64,000 bases of DNA from Methanococcoides orientis (GCF_021184045.1 NZ_CP073710.1:1374685-1438684), one strand, 5' to 3'; shown: positions 31,951 to 41,006, counted from the stretch's first letter. The notes: generated from the sequence alone by a model not told the origin. Translations and numbers: made by a program.

Positions 31951-33588
31951 ATGGAAGAAAACGAAAAATTCTTAGAAGACCTTGACAACAAACTCTGGAC
32001 ATCCGCTGACAAGTTACGTTCCAATCTTGATGCTGCTGTCTATAAGCACGTAGTTCTTGGCCTTGTTTTTCTTAAATATGTTTCTGATGCATTCGAAGAG
32101 CGACGAAAAGAGCTTCTAGAACAATTCAAAGACCCTGAGCATGATTATTATTTAGGCGGGGATGAGGAATTAGAGACTGAAGAACTGGAAATCCGGGACT
32201 ATTATACTGAGAAAAACGTCTTCTGGGTACCGGCACTGGCTCGCTGGGACACATTGCAAAGTTGTGCCAAGCTTTCTTCTGGTGCAGAGATTAACATCAA
32301 AAATGAAAAGATTGATACTTATAAGATGGTAAGTGTGGGTCGTCTTCTTGATGATGCAATGGAGGCAATCGAAAAAGATAATCCAAAACTTAAAGGTGTG
32401 CTAACTAAGGATTATGCACGTTTGCAGATTGAATCCGGTAAGCTTGGGGAATTAATAGATCTTATTGCTACTATACCTTTTAGACACAAAACTCTGAAGG
32501 CAAAGGATATCCTTGGACATGTATACGAATATTTCCTTGGTGAATTTGCTAGCGGAGAAGGGAAAAAGGGAGGGCAGTATTACACTCCAAAATCTATAGT
32601 AACTCTTATTGTTGAAATGCTGGAACCTTTCCAGGGTAGAGTATACGACCCTGCTTGTGGTTCAGGTGGTTTCTTTGTCCAATCGGAACGTTTTGTGGAA
32701 GAACATGGTGGGCGTATTGGACAATTATCGATATACGGCCAGGAATCAAACCCTACAACTTGGCGACTTGCCTGTATGAATATGGTTATCCGAGGTATGG
32801 ATTTTGATTTTGGGAAAGAGTTTGCTGATACTTTCACTCGTGATTTGCATCCAGACCTTCGTGCAAATTACATCATGACCAATCCACCTTTTAATATGAA
32901 AGAATGGGGTGGAGAGTATTTGAAAGATGACCCTCGGTGGAAATATGGTCTGCCCCCCACTAATAATGCCAATTTTGCATGGATGCAGCATATGATTTAT
33001 CACCTTGCACCCAATGGTAGCCTGGCATTGTTGTTGTCTAATGGTTCCATGAGTTCCAATACTAATAATGAAGGAGTGATTCGTAAATCTATAATCGAAA
33101 GTGACCTAGTGGAGTGCATGATAGCATTGCCAGGGCAACTCTTCACGAATACTCAAATTCCTGCATGTATTTGGTTCCTGACTCGCAACAAGGAAGCATA
33201 TAACGAAAACCGAGCACGTAAGGGAGAGACATTGTTTATTAATGCCCGTGATCTTGGTTATATGAAGAATCGTGTTTTACGTGATTTTGATTATGATAAA
33301 GATATTCTTCGTATTGCCAACACTTTCCATGCTTGGAAAAAAGGAGATGGTTATGAAGATGAACCTGGTTTCTGCAAATCTGTAGATATAGACTACATCC
33401 GTAAGCATGAATATGTACTTACTCCTGGTCGCTACGTTGGAGTGGCCGATTTGAAAGACGACGTTGAACCTTTCGAAGAGAAAATGGAAAAGTTGACCAA
33501 GGATTTGTCCAAACAGTTTAAAGAATCAGCACAATTAGAGACTAATATCAGAGTAAACCTTCTAAATGTGGGGTATGAGATTGAATAA
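31951..33588 (+). CDS. hsdM: Type I restriction-modification methyltransferase subunit
   Basis: A 545-residue N6-adenine methyltransferase: N-terminal HsdM helical domain (L-W-x-S-A-D-K-L-R-S-N-L-D-A-A-V-Y-K-H-V-V-L-G), G-G-Q-Y-Y-T-P-K-S-I, SAM motif I D-P-A-C-G-S-G-G-F and catalytic motif IV N-P-P-F. It forms a 2M:1S complex with HsdS. The length is normal. It opens the hsdM-hsdS-SIR2-hsdR cluster and slightly overlaps hsdS. Confidence 0.95.
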   Translation: MEENEKFLEDLDNKLWTSADKLRSNLDAAVYKHVVLGLVFLKYVSDAFEERRKELLEQFKDPEHDYYLGGDEELETEELEIRDYYTEKNVFWVPALARWDTLQSCAKLSSGAEINIKNEKIDTYKMVSVGRLLDDAMEAIEKDNPKLKGVLTKDYARLQIESGKLGELIDLIATIPFRHKTLKAKDILGHVYEYFLGEFASGEGKKGGQYYTPKSIVTLIVEMLEPFQGRVYDPACGSGGFFVQSERFVEEHGGRIGQLSIYGQESNPTTWRLACMNMVIRGMDFDFGKEFADTFTRDLHPDLRANYIMTNPPFNMKEWGGEYLKDDPRWKYGLPPTNNANFAWMQHMIYHLAPNGSLALLLSNGSMSSNTNNEGVIRKSIIESDLVECMIALPGQLFTNTQIPACIWFLTRNKEAYNENRARKGETLFINARDLGYMKNRVLRDFDYDKDILRIANTFHAWKKGDGYEDEPGFCKSVDIDYIRKHEYVLTPGRYVGVADLKDDVEPFEEKMEKLTKDLSKQFKESAQLETNIRVNLLNVGYEIE

Positions 33589-34930
33589 TAATGATTCCAA
33601 ATCATATCCACTTATTCCAATTGGAGAGTTATTGGAAACAATTATTGATTATCGAGGGAAAACACCACCCAAATCTACTTCTGGCATACCGGTACTTACA
33701 GCTGCTAACGTAAGAAATGGACGAGTCATATTAGATAAGTGCTCTTACGTTTCCCAAGAAACGTATGATGAATGGACTACTAGGGGATTCCCAAAACCAG
33801 GTGATGTTCTAATAAGCACTGAAGCACCTGTAGGTGAAGTTGCTTCATTCCCAGGAGACAGAACTTATCTCATTAGTCGTCGTTTGATAGCTTTAAGAGG
33901 AAAGGAAGGAGAACTTGATAATGATTTTCTGAAATACTCCTTGCTTTATACCAGGAACAGAGATTTGCTTTTAGCTTCGACTCGTGGATCTACTGTCCCA
34001 CGTGTTCTTAAAACTGATATCACAAACTTGGTAATTCCAATTCCTCCTTACCATGAACAAAAATTGATTTCTCAAATTCTTAATACATTTGATGAAAAAA
34101 TTAAACTCAATAAGATAATGAACCAGACACTTGAAACTATGGCTCAGGCCATCTTTAAGTCTTGGTTTGTGGACTTTGACCCTGTTAAAGCCAAAGTCAA
34201 TAATGAAAACACCGAATCCATATGTCGTCGTCTCTACTTAACACCTGAAATGCTTGCTCTCTTCCCCAACAGCTTTGAAGAGACAGCAATGGGTGAAATG
34301 CCGAAGGGTTGGAGCATGAAAACTTTGGCAGATATGATTTATCTAACTCGTGGAAAATCCTACAAGAGTAGTGAATTGCAGGACTCTGATACTGCATTAG
34401 TGACTCTCAAATCATTCAAGCGTGGGGGTGGCTACCGACCAGATGGACTTAAACCATATAGTGGCCAATATAAGTCGGACCAAGTAGTTCAACCCGGGGA
34501 ATTGATTGTAGCTCAAACAGACGTAACTCAAAAAGCTGAAATAATTGGTAAACCTGCGCTTGTGCGGCAGGATCAACTCTATAGCACTTTGGTTGCATCA
34601 TTGGATACAGTAATCGTTCGGCCGATTGAAGATCGCATTAATATTCCCTTTCTGTATTGTCTTTTCAGAACAAATGCCTTTCAAGCCCACACTTATGGAC
34701 ACTCAACAGGCACCACTGTTCTTCACCTTAGCAAGCAAGCAATCCCTAGCTACGAGTTTATATGTCCGCCGAAACAATTGATGGATAAGTTTTCTATAAT
34801 TGTAGATTCTGTGATCACTAAAATTGATGCTAATGAGCAAGAAAATAAAAAACTAGCTGCTATCCGTGATCTTTTATTGCCAAAGCTTTTTTCCGGAAAA
34901 ATACGAGTGAACTCATCTGAGGTTGTTTAA
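33566..34930 (+). CDS. hsdS: Type I restriction-modification specificity subunit
   Basis: A 454-residue HsdS with two target recognition domains (about residues 10-160 starting P-L-I-P-I-G-E-L-L-E-T, and 240-390 starting M-P-K-G-W-S-M-K-T-L-A-D-M) separated and followed by conserved coiled-coil helices (E-Q-K-L-I-S-Q-I-L-N-T-F-D-E-K-I-K-L-N, and E-N-K-K-L-A-A-I-R-D-L-L-L-P-K-L-F-S-G). It defines the DNA site recognised by both methylation and restriction. The start may be at 33566 or the ATG at 33575; both overlap the end of hsdM. Confidence 0.93.
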   Translation: MWGMRLNNNDSKSYPLIPIGELLETIIDYRGKTPPKSTSGIPVLTAANVRNGRVILDKCSYVSQETYDEWTTRGFPKPGDVLISTEAPVGEVASFPGDRTYLISRRLIALRGKEGELDNDFLKYSLLYTRNRDLLLASTRGSTVPRVLKTDITNLVIPIPPYHEQKLISQILNTFDEKIKLNKIMNQTLETMAQAIFKSWFVDFDPVKAKVNNENTESICRRLYLTPEMLALFPNSFEETAMGEMPKGWSMKTLADMIYLTRGKSYKSSELQDSDTALVTLKSFKRGGGYRPDGLKPYSGQYKSDQVVQPGELIVAQTDVTQKAEIIGKPALVRQDQLYSTLVASLDTVIVRPIEDRINIPFLYCLFRTNAFQAHTYGHSTGTTVLHLSKQAIPSYEFICPPKQLMDKFSIIVDSVITKIDANEQENKKLAAIRDLLLPKLFSGKIRVNSSEVV

Positions 34931-36033
34931 TGGATAAACTGAGACAACAAGAAAGCCTTATTGAGCAAGCACTTCAGCTGTATTCTGAGAAATACAATAA
35001 TAATAAAGAATTTAATGACTATTATGACAGCTTGGTGATTTCTTTGGACCAACTGGGCTTAAAAAATAGTCTTGTGCTCTTCTGGGGGGATCTTGACTCT
35101 TACAACAACGAAATGGCTGAATGGGAAAACCAAGAAATTGAATCCCAACATGCAGATTGTAAAGAACTATTAAGTTCAGGTAATGCTGACCAGACCTTAC
35201 TATTCAAGGATGTTATCGAAGCCGTTAGACGTCGACGAATTGTTCCATTTGTTGGTGCTGGCTTTTCTAAATATATGGGCATGCCACTTTGGCATGAAGC
35301 ACTACAAGAGATACACGACAAACAACGTAACCCACAATGTGATGTGTTTGATAAGTATTTGAATGAAGGCCATTATTTGGATGCTGCACAACTTCTCGCT
35401 GACAAAGATCAAGATGTCATGAACAATTTCATAAGAACAAAATTTCGTGTCCAAAAAATAGAAGGGCCAGTCCAACTTTTACCAATGATTTGCAACGGAT
35501 GTGTTGTGACCACAAACTTCGATGATTCAATTGAAGAAGTGTTCAAGCAGGCGGACAAAGGATTCGATGCATATATGCATGGCACTCAACAACACACATT
35601 TTTTTCGCGACTTGTTAAAGGGGATCGCTGCATACTGAAAATACATGGTGATGCAGATGATAATCCAGATACGTTTGTTTTTACACAAAGCCAGTATGAA
35701 AATGCCTATGGGAACCCATTCGATTTTACAAAATCATTACCCAAAGCTTTAAGGCAAATTTTTGTAAGTAACTCCCTTCTTTTTGTTGGTTGTAGCCTTG
35801 ATCAAGATTGGACTCTGAAGTTGTTCAAGGCGGTACGGGATCAAGATGAGTATGAATTGCCAACTCATTATGCTATTCTGGAGGAACCACCTCAAGAAGA
35901 AATACTAGAAAAAGAAGCTGATCTCCTGAAATGCAATATTCACCCAATCTGGTATCCTGCAAAAGAATACGATTCTGTAGAAAAGCTACTAAACTTAATA
36001 ATTGATGCAGTGAATGGTCGGATTAATCTATAA
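34930..36033 (+). CDS. SIR2-like protein within the Type I RM operon
   Basis: A 367-residue protein with a helical N-terminal domain (about 1-90) and a SIR2-family NAD-binding domain: V-P-F-V-G-A-G-F-S-K, V-T-T-N-F-D-D-S-I, L-K-I-H-G-D and L-L-F-V-G-C-S-L-D-Q-D-W. SIR2 domains in defence genes (Thoeris ThsA, DSR, AVAST types) deplete NAD on infection. The ATG overlaps the hsdS stop by one base (TAATG) and hsdR begins 15 bases after, so it is translated with the RM genes. It may be a back-up abortive module when restriction fails (inference). Confidence 0.85.
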   Translation: MDKLRQQESLIEQALQLYSEKYNNNKEFNDYYDSLVISLDQLGLKNSLVLFWGDLDSYNNEMAEWENQEIESQHADCKELLSSGNADQTLLFKDVIEAVRRRRIVPFVGAGFSKYMGMPLWHEALQEIHDKQRNPQCDVFDKYLNEGHYLDAAQLLADKDQDVMNNFIRTKFRVQKIEGPVQLLPMICNGCVVTTNFDDSIEEVFKQADKGFDAYMHGTQQHTFFSRLVKGDRCILKIHGDADDNPDTFVFTQSQYENAYGNPFDFTKSLPKALRQIFVSNSLLFVGCSLDQDWTLKLFKAVRDQDEYELPTHYAILEEPPQEEILEKEADLLKCNIHPIWYPAKEYDSVEKLLNLIIDAVNGRINL

Positions 36034-36048
36034 GCCTGGGTGTGAGCC

Positions 36049-39000
36049 ATGATAAACGAAAATGAACTAGAAAATCTGATTCTGAATTGGTTTCAGGACG
36101 TTGGTTGGAGCTATATTCCAGGCACCAATATTGCTAACGACGGTCAAACACCCGAAAGAGAAGATTATGGTCAGGTGCTATTGAATGGTCGGATTCTCAA
36201 GGCACTACATCGCCTCAACCCGGAAGTGCCTGCACCAATATTGGAAGAGGTGTTGAACCGACTCGCTAAGCCGGAACATCCATCTCTCATACAGAACAAT
36301 CACTCTTTTCATAAGATTCTACTGGAAGGTTTTCCTGTAGTTTATGAAAAGGATGGTGAGAAACGTGGGGATAGAGTACGGCTCATTGATTTTGAGCATC
36401 GTGAGATGAATCAGTTTCTTGTTGTGAACCAGTTCACTGTACAAGGTCTGAAACAACTACGTAGACCCGACATTGTTGCCTTCATAAATGGATTTCCCAT
36501 TGCTGTAATTGAGTTAAAGAATCCAACCGTCGAGCAGGCGGATATATGGGCTGCATATCATCAATTGCAGACCTATAAGAATGAGATATCCGATCTCTTC
36601 ATGTTCAATGAAGCGATGATAATCTCAGACGGGTTCAATGCTCGTGTTGGTTCACTGACTGCATCAAAAGAATGGTTCATGCCCTGGCGTACCATCCGTG
36701 AAGAACAGGACAAACCTCTTCTAGAGTATGAACTGGAAAAAATAGTTCGTGGTTTTTTTGACCCTGATATGCTGCTTGATTATCTTAGGTACTTCATACT
36801 TTTTGAACCTACAGGCGATACGTTTGTGAAGAAAATTGCAGGTTACCATCAGTTCCATGCTGTGCGTGAAGCAGTTTATACAACTATAAGAGCTGCTGGA
36901 TTGTCGACAAATACTGAAGAAAATGGAACACTTGGGGAATATACAAACAAAGTGGAACCTGGCTCAAAGCGTGGTGGAATAGTCTGGCACACACAGGGTT
37001 CAGGCAAGAGTATCTCCATGGCCTGCTTTGCCGGTAAACTAATGCAACAATCGGAAATGCAGAATCCTACTCTTGTTGTAGTCACCGATCGCAATGATCT
37101 TAATGGTCAGTTGTATCAAACTTTTGTTAATGCAAAGATGTTGCTCAAGGAAACACCTGTAAAGGCTGAAAATCGTGATGAATTACGCGAGCTACTTGCT
37201 GGCCGCCCTTCAGGTGGAATCATTTTTACTACAATTCAGAAATTCATGCCCAGAAAAGGCGAAAACCATTACCCAAAACTCACCAATCGTAATAATGTTG
37301 TAGTGATAGTCGATGAGGCTCATCGCAGCCAATATGGGTTCCAAGCTAAATTAGATGCTGATGTAGGGGCTTTCAAATACGGCTATGCTCATCACATGCG
37401 TTCAGCATTACCCTCAGCAACGTTTGTCGGTTTTACCGGTACTCCCATTGAAAATGATGACAAAGACACTCGTAAAGTTTTTGGATCTTATGTAAGCATT
37501 TATGACATCCAAGACGCGGTAATGGATGGTGCAACTGTGCCTATTTATTACGAAAGCCGCCTCGCAAAATTGGATATAAAACAAGCTGATATCGACATAC
37601 TTAATGAGGAAGTAGAGGAAGTTTTAGAGGATGAGGAAGATCTTGCTCTGCGTGAGAAATCAAAATCCCATTGGGCAGCTTTGGAGCAACTGGTAGGAGC
37701 CGATAAGCGAATAAAAGAAGTAGCTAAGGACTTGACAATGCATTTTGATAATCGGAATGCTTCCATTGAAGGTAAAGGTATGATTGTCTGCATGAGCCGT
37801 GAGATATGTGTGAACATGTATAATGCTATCACGGAATTAAAACCACAATGGCACAGAGAAGACCCACATAATGGGACTATAAAAATTATTATGACGGGAT
37901 CTGCTTCTGATGACGAACTCCTTCAGCCCCATATCTATAACTCCCAGACAAAGAAGATGCTGGAAAAACGTTTCAAGGATCCGAATGACCCTCTTAAAAT
38001 TGTCATTGTGCGTGATATGTGGCTCACAGGATTTGATGTTCCATGCCTTCACACAATGTATGTGGACAAGCCGATGCGTGCTCATAACCTAATGCAGGCT
38101 ATAGCTCGTGTGAACCGTGTATTCCATGAAAAGCAGGGTGGTCTTGTGGTTGACTATATCGGTATTGCTTCAGAACTTCGCTTAGCTCTGAAAACATATG
38201 TTGAGAACCGAGGTAAGGGAACGCCTACTATTGATGCCTCTGAGCCTCTAGGAATACTCAAAGAAGAGATGGAAAAGGCTCGTGACATGTTCCATGGATT
38301 TAATTATGACGATTACCAGGATGATGCAGCTGAATTACTTTTACCAGCAGCGAATCACATCCTTGGTCTTGAAAATGGACGAAAACGCTATTTTGATGTG
38401 ATTGTCGCGATTTCAAAAGCATATTCATTATGCGGAACTTCAGATGATGCAATGAAAATTCGCGAAGAGATTGCATTTTTCCAGGCAGTTAAGGTAGTTA
38501 TTTCCAAAGCATCTAACAGTGATAAAAAAATAGCCGATGAAAAGAAGAACCAAATCATCAAACAAATTCTTGACAATGCTCTCTTATCAGAAGGTATCGA
38601 GGATATCTTCAAATTGGCAGGCTTAGAAAAACCAGACATTAGCATTTTGTCTGATACATTTCTCGATGAAATCAGGCATCTACCACAGAAAAATCTGGCA
38701 GTAGAGTTATTGCAAAAGCTTCTTCGGGATCAAATAAAATCACGAGTTCATAACAATGTGGTACAGGAGCACAAGTTCAGTGAGCGCTTAACTGCCTCTT
38801 TGAACAGATATCATGGTCACACTATCAAAAGCGCTGAAATTATAGATGAACTAATCGCTATGGCCAAAGAATTCCGTGAAACTGCAAAGCGTGGTGATGA
38901 GCTTGGGCTCAATGATTCAGAATTAGCTTTCTACGATGCCCTAGCAAACAATGAAAGCGCTGTTCATGAATTGGGTGATGAGACTCTTAAGATAATTGCA

Positions 39001-39204
39001 CTGGAATTGACAGAAAAGCTACGTAAAAGTACAACAGTAGACTGGCAAAAGCGAGATAGTGTACGTGCAAAACTACGTAATCTAGTTCGCATAACTCTGC
39101 GTCGCTATAAGTATCCACCTGACAAACAAAAAGAGGCCATTAAACTCGTATTACAACAAGCCGAACGTTTGTCGGATGATTGGAGCAAAGATGTTGAAAA
39201 CTAA
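36049..39204 (+). CDS. hsdR: Type I restriction-modification endonuclease/translocase subunit
   Basis: A 1051-residue HsdR. The N-terminal PD-ExK nuclease has R-P-D-I-V-A-F-I-N-G ... I-E-L-K-N. SF2 motor motifs follow: Walker A T-Q-G-S-G-K-S (near residue 322), V-D-E-A-H in motif II, F-T-G-T-P in motif III, and Q-A-I-A-R-V-N-R in motif VI. The C-terminal helical domain binds the MTase. Length and motifs are complete, so restriction should work with hsdM and hsdS. It is the last gene of the casposon. Confidence 0.95.
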   Translation: MINENELENLILNWFQDVGWSYIPGTNIANDGQTPEREDYGQVLLNGRILKALHRLNPEVPAPILEEVLNRLAKPEHPSLIQNNHSFHKILLEGFPVVYEKDGEKRGDRVRLIDFEHREMNQFLVVNQFTVQGLKQLRRPDIVAFINGFPIAVIELKNPTVEQADIWAAYHQLQTYKNEISDLFMFNEAMIISDGFNARVGSLTASKEWFMPWRTIREEQDKPLLEYELEKIVRGFFDPDMLLDYLRYFILFEPTGDTFVKKIAGYHQFHAVREAVYTTIRAAGLSTNTEENGTLGEYTNKVEPGSKRGGIVWHTQGSGKSISMACFAGKLMQQSEMQNPTLVVVTDRNDLNGQLYQTFVNAKMLLKETPVKAENRDELRELLAGRPSGGIIFTTIQKFMPRKGENHYPKLTNRNNVVVIVDEAHRSQYGFQAKLDADVGAFKYGYAHHMRSALPSATFVGFTGTPIENDDKDTRKVFGSYVSIYDIQDAVMDGATVPIYYESRLAKLDIKQADIDILNEEVEEVLEDEEDLALREKSKSHWAALEQLVGADKRIKEVAKDLTMHFDNRNASIEGKGMIVCMSREICVNMYNAITELKPQWHREDPHNGTIKIIMTGSASDDELLQPHIYNSQTKKMLEKRFKDPNDPLKIVIVRDMWLTGFDVPCLHTMYVDKPMRAHNLMQAIARVNRVFHEKQGGLVVDYIGIASELRLALKTYVENRGKGTPTIDASEPLGILKEEMEKARDMFHGFNYDDYQDDAAELLLPAANHILGLENGRKRYFDVIVAISKAYSLCGTSDDAMKIREEIAFFQAVKVVISKASNSDKKIADEKKNQIIKQILDNALLSEGIEDIFKLAGLEKPDISILSDTFLDEIRHLPQKNLAVELLQKLLRDQIKSRVHNNVVQEHKFSERLTASLNRYHGHTIKSAEIIDELIAMAKEFRETAKRGDELGLNDSELAFYDALANNESAVHELGDETLKIIALELTEKLRKSTTVDWQKRDSVRAKLRNLVRITLRRYKYPPDKQKEAIKLVLQQAERLSDDWSKDVEN

Positions 39205-39452
39205 GCAGGTTAAATAGTTCATGTTTAGAGTGATTTATTTTCCTGCATGTAGTTTTTTAACTCAAATATGAAAAAATGTGTTGGAATAAAAACATATGTT
39301 TTTTTCTTTTTCTAGGCAATAGCATAACTTTTAGCAGCTGTCTTATTTTGTTTGACTAATACAAAAACGAACTAATATCACTTATTTATAGAATTCAGTT
39401 ATTATATTATTTTTTGATTAATCCCAAGTTTGACAGTCAAAATAAATATTAG

Positions 39453-39502
39453 TGTTCTTAGTTATGTTGATTCGATCAAAAACGCAACAACAACTAAGAA
39501 CA
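39453..39502. repeat. Long inverted repeat downstream of hsdR
   Basis: TGTTCTTAGTT (39453-39463) pairs perfectly with AACTAAGAACA (39492-39502), and TGTTG (39465-39469) with CAACA (39485-39489) inside it. The result is a 16-bp hairpin with a small internal bulge and a 15-base loop. It may protect or end the hsd mRNA or be a small RNA. Confidence 0.5.
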
Positions 39503-39841
39503 TACGAAATAGTTCCTAATACCAATTATCCTTTCCAATTAGAACCATTCTTGCTGTTGAAAAATTTTATGATATCTTGAATTTTAACTCTGTTTTCAGC
39601 AAACACAAGCTAGAAACTGATTGAAACTGTTAAATTTGGGATTGATATAAATTCTAAACTATTTTGAAATAGACTTTCACTTTGTCATTAACCCCATAGA
39701 TAATTTCAAAAAATCGATTTACAAGATGTATTTTTTGATGAATAATATATATTTTTAATTTCAACTTTCCTCAATTAAAATAATAAAACACCCTAAAATT
39801 ATGAGTATCTATTTTTCAAGATACCTATTACCCCAACTTTC

Positions 39842-39863
39842 TATGCGAGGGGTAAGATTCGAA
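39842..39863 (-). other. tRNA-Leu-like 3' segment inside the casposon end
   Basis: On the minus strand GTTCGAATC is followed by TTACCCCTCGCA, closely matching the end of the target-site tRNA fragment at 23021-23041. The T stem does not pair well, so it is not a tRNA. It may be captured target DNA or a homing signal for tRNA-Leu sites. Confidence 0.4.
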
Positions 39864-39897
39864 CTCAAAAAAATCAAAATCTCAATTCAAAATTTGT

Positions 39898-39929
39898 AGC
39901 GTACACTTTTTTCACGTTATATATATCCC
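39898..39929. repeat. Right terminal inverted repeat of the casposon
   Basis: Reverse complement of the left repeat with one difference (T for C at position 16). It directly abuts the right target duplication. Confidence 0.92.
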
Positions 39930-39943
39930 CGCAGAATACTTCG
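39930..39943. repeat. Right copy of casposon 14-bp target duplication
   Basis: CGCAGAATACTTCG, identical to 23038-23051. Confidence 0.9.
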
Positions 39944-39967
39944 GGGATATAGGTAACGTGAAAAAAC
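39944..39967. repeat. Second, diverged casposon end adjoining the duplication
   Basis: GGGATATAGGTAACGTG followed by a run of A resembles the first 24 bases of the left casposon repeat, differing at three positions, and then diverges. It is placed exactly where an element end should lie relative to CGCAGAATACTTCG. It is best read as the left end of an older casposon inserted at the same site. No matching right end was found in the window. Confidence 0.65.
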
Positions 39968-40371
39968 GGAACTTTTTAAATTTTAAATTGGTATTAGTAT
40001 GCTTGGATGCTGATTCTTGCCTAAGGTTAAAATATTGAGAATCGCATAAAAATCATCAAGCTTTTCTAAGTACGAATATAAAAGTTTATAATCTAGCATA
40101 TTAATTAAATGTCATGTTAGAAAAAATTGAGTTAGATTTCTTTTTTGGGAACTATCACAAAGACCTTTTAATGTAACTCTGGCTCTGTAGAAATCCGAAT
40201 ACCTGCTTAATATTCTAAGCATGAATTAGCTTAAAAAGGAGTGCTACAAATTGATACTGTATAACATCAATAAATCTGTTAGTTACAGATTTGTATTAGT
40301 TTATAGAGGATTTCTACAGAGCCTAGGAAATATAGTGATACATCACTTATTGCCCTTCATCAAATGGAGAC
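39968..40371. other. Non-coding stretch after the second casposon end
   Basis: AT-rich with no gene. Its only recognised content is the 143-bp inverted-repeat element at 40181-40323. Confidence 0.5.
40181..40323. mobile_element. 143-bp MITE-like element
   Basis: The ends are perfect 16-bp inverted repeats: GGCTCTGTAGAAATCC (40181-40196) and its complement (40308-40323). A near-identical end (GGCTTTGTAGAAATCC) occurs alone at 40859-40874. The interior has no gene. No target duplication is clear. It probably derives from an insertion sequence whose transposase is elsewhere. Confidence 0.6.
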
Positions 40372-40794
40372 TCAGTCCTCCAAAGGCGAATATTTGGCAG
40401 CTATAACCCTTATTACACCCAATGCCAGTAGCAATGCCGATAGACTTAAAACAAATTCATATTCAACTTTGTGGGCATAAACCTCAGATGCGATTTCACG
40501 CATGACGAGTAAAATCGTAGCATCGGTTATATATGTAAGTCTGATTCGCTCATGTTCACGATAATCAACAAAAGTCTTGAAAAGGTCAATAAGAACAAAA
40601 ACTGTGAGAACACTAACTACTACATCAATAAAATCTATATGAATAAAATTGCCTTCAAGAACCTCAAATATAATTAAGCCGAGACTCACAAAAATATTTA
40701 GCACTCCCACAATTAGCGCTATTAGCAGTACATAAAGGATGGAAAAAGTGACTGAACGTATTACTGTATCAAATATTTTATCATGAGTTATCAT
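40372..40794 (-). CDS. PsiE-family membrane protein
   Basis: A 140-residue membrane protein with four hydrophobic helices. The loop V-L-T-V-F-V-L-I-D-L-F-K-T-F-V-D-Y and the T-D-A-T-I-L-L-V-M-R-E-I-A segment fit the PsiE (phosphate-starvation-inducible E) family, whose function is unknown. The frame extends upstream to 40845; I prefer the M-I-T-H-D-K start at 40794 since the extra residues overlap AT-rich DNA near an IS end. It lies between two IS-like ends. Confidence 0.65.
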   Translation of the reverse strand: MITHDKIFDTVIRSVTFSILYVLLIALIVGVLNIFVSLGLIIFEVLEGNFIHIDFIDVVVSVLTVFVLIDLFKTFVDYREHERIRLTYITDATILLVMREIASEVYAHKVEYEFVLSLSALLLALGVIRVIAAKYSPLED

Positions 40795-40841
40795 TTGTCC
40801 CACACTCGTCCAAATTAGGCTAATAGTAATTAGCATTGATA

Positions 40842-41006
40842 TCAATATATAGTTTTTCGGCTTTGTAGAAATCCTCCTGAAAACAGATGATGAAAGGTGT
40901 TCAATAGAGTGACAATCCCTCCGCCATATGCGTACATTGACATTGCTCCAACAACTGTGAGTGGTGTAAAAACGATGTACTTAAAAAATCCTGCTTCATA
41001 TAACAT
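40842..41006 (-). pseudogene. Truncated membrane protein remnant at an IS end
   Basis: A 54-residue frame (M-L-Y-E-A-G-F-F-K-Y-I-V then a hydrophobic stretch G-A-M-S-M-Y-A-Y-G-G-G) that runs into the IS-like end at 40859-40874 and stops just after it. There is no ribosome site. It looks like a fragment of a membrane protein cut by insertion; the family is not recognised. Confidence 0.25.
40859..40874. repeat. Solitary IS-like end
   Basis: GGCTTTGTAGAAATCC differs at one base from the ends of the 40181-40323 element and has the same orientation as its left end. A matching right end is not found nearby. Confidence 0.5.

Larger units (their letters stand above)
39205..39897. other. Non-coding right arm of the casposon
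   Basis: About 690 AT-rich bases with no gene. It has a strong hairpin (39453-39502) and, on the minus strand, a tRNA-Leu-like 3' segment (39846-39860). The right terminal repeat begins at 39898. Confidence 0.6.
23052..39929. mobile_element. Complete casposon carrying Type I RM, SIR2 and RES genes
   Basis: 16,878 bp bounded by 32-bp inverted repeats (one mismatch) and a perfect 14-bp target duplication at a tRNA-Leu-like 3' end. Core genes are casposase Cas1 (30200-31414), protein-primed-type PolB (25364-28054), HNH nuclease, an RHH protein and two HTH-type proteins, as in family 2 casposons of Methanosarcina. Cargo is a RES-domain gene and partner at the left, and hsdM, hsdS, a SIR2-like gene and hsdR at the right. 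All core genes look full length, so the element may be active. Confidence 0.93.
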
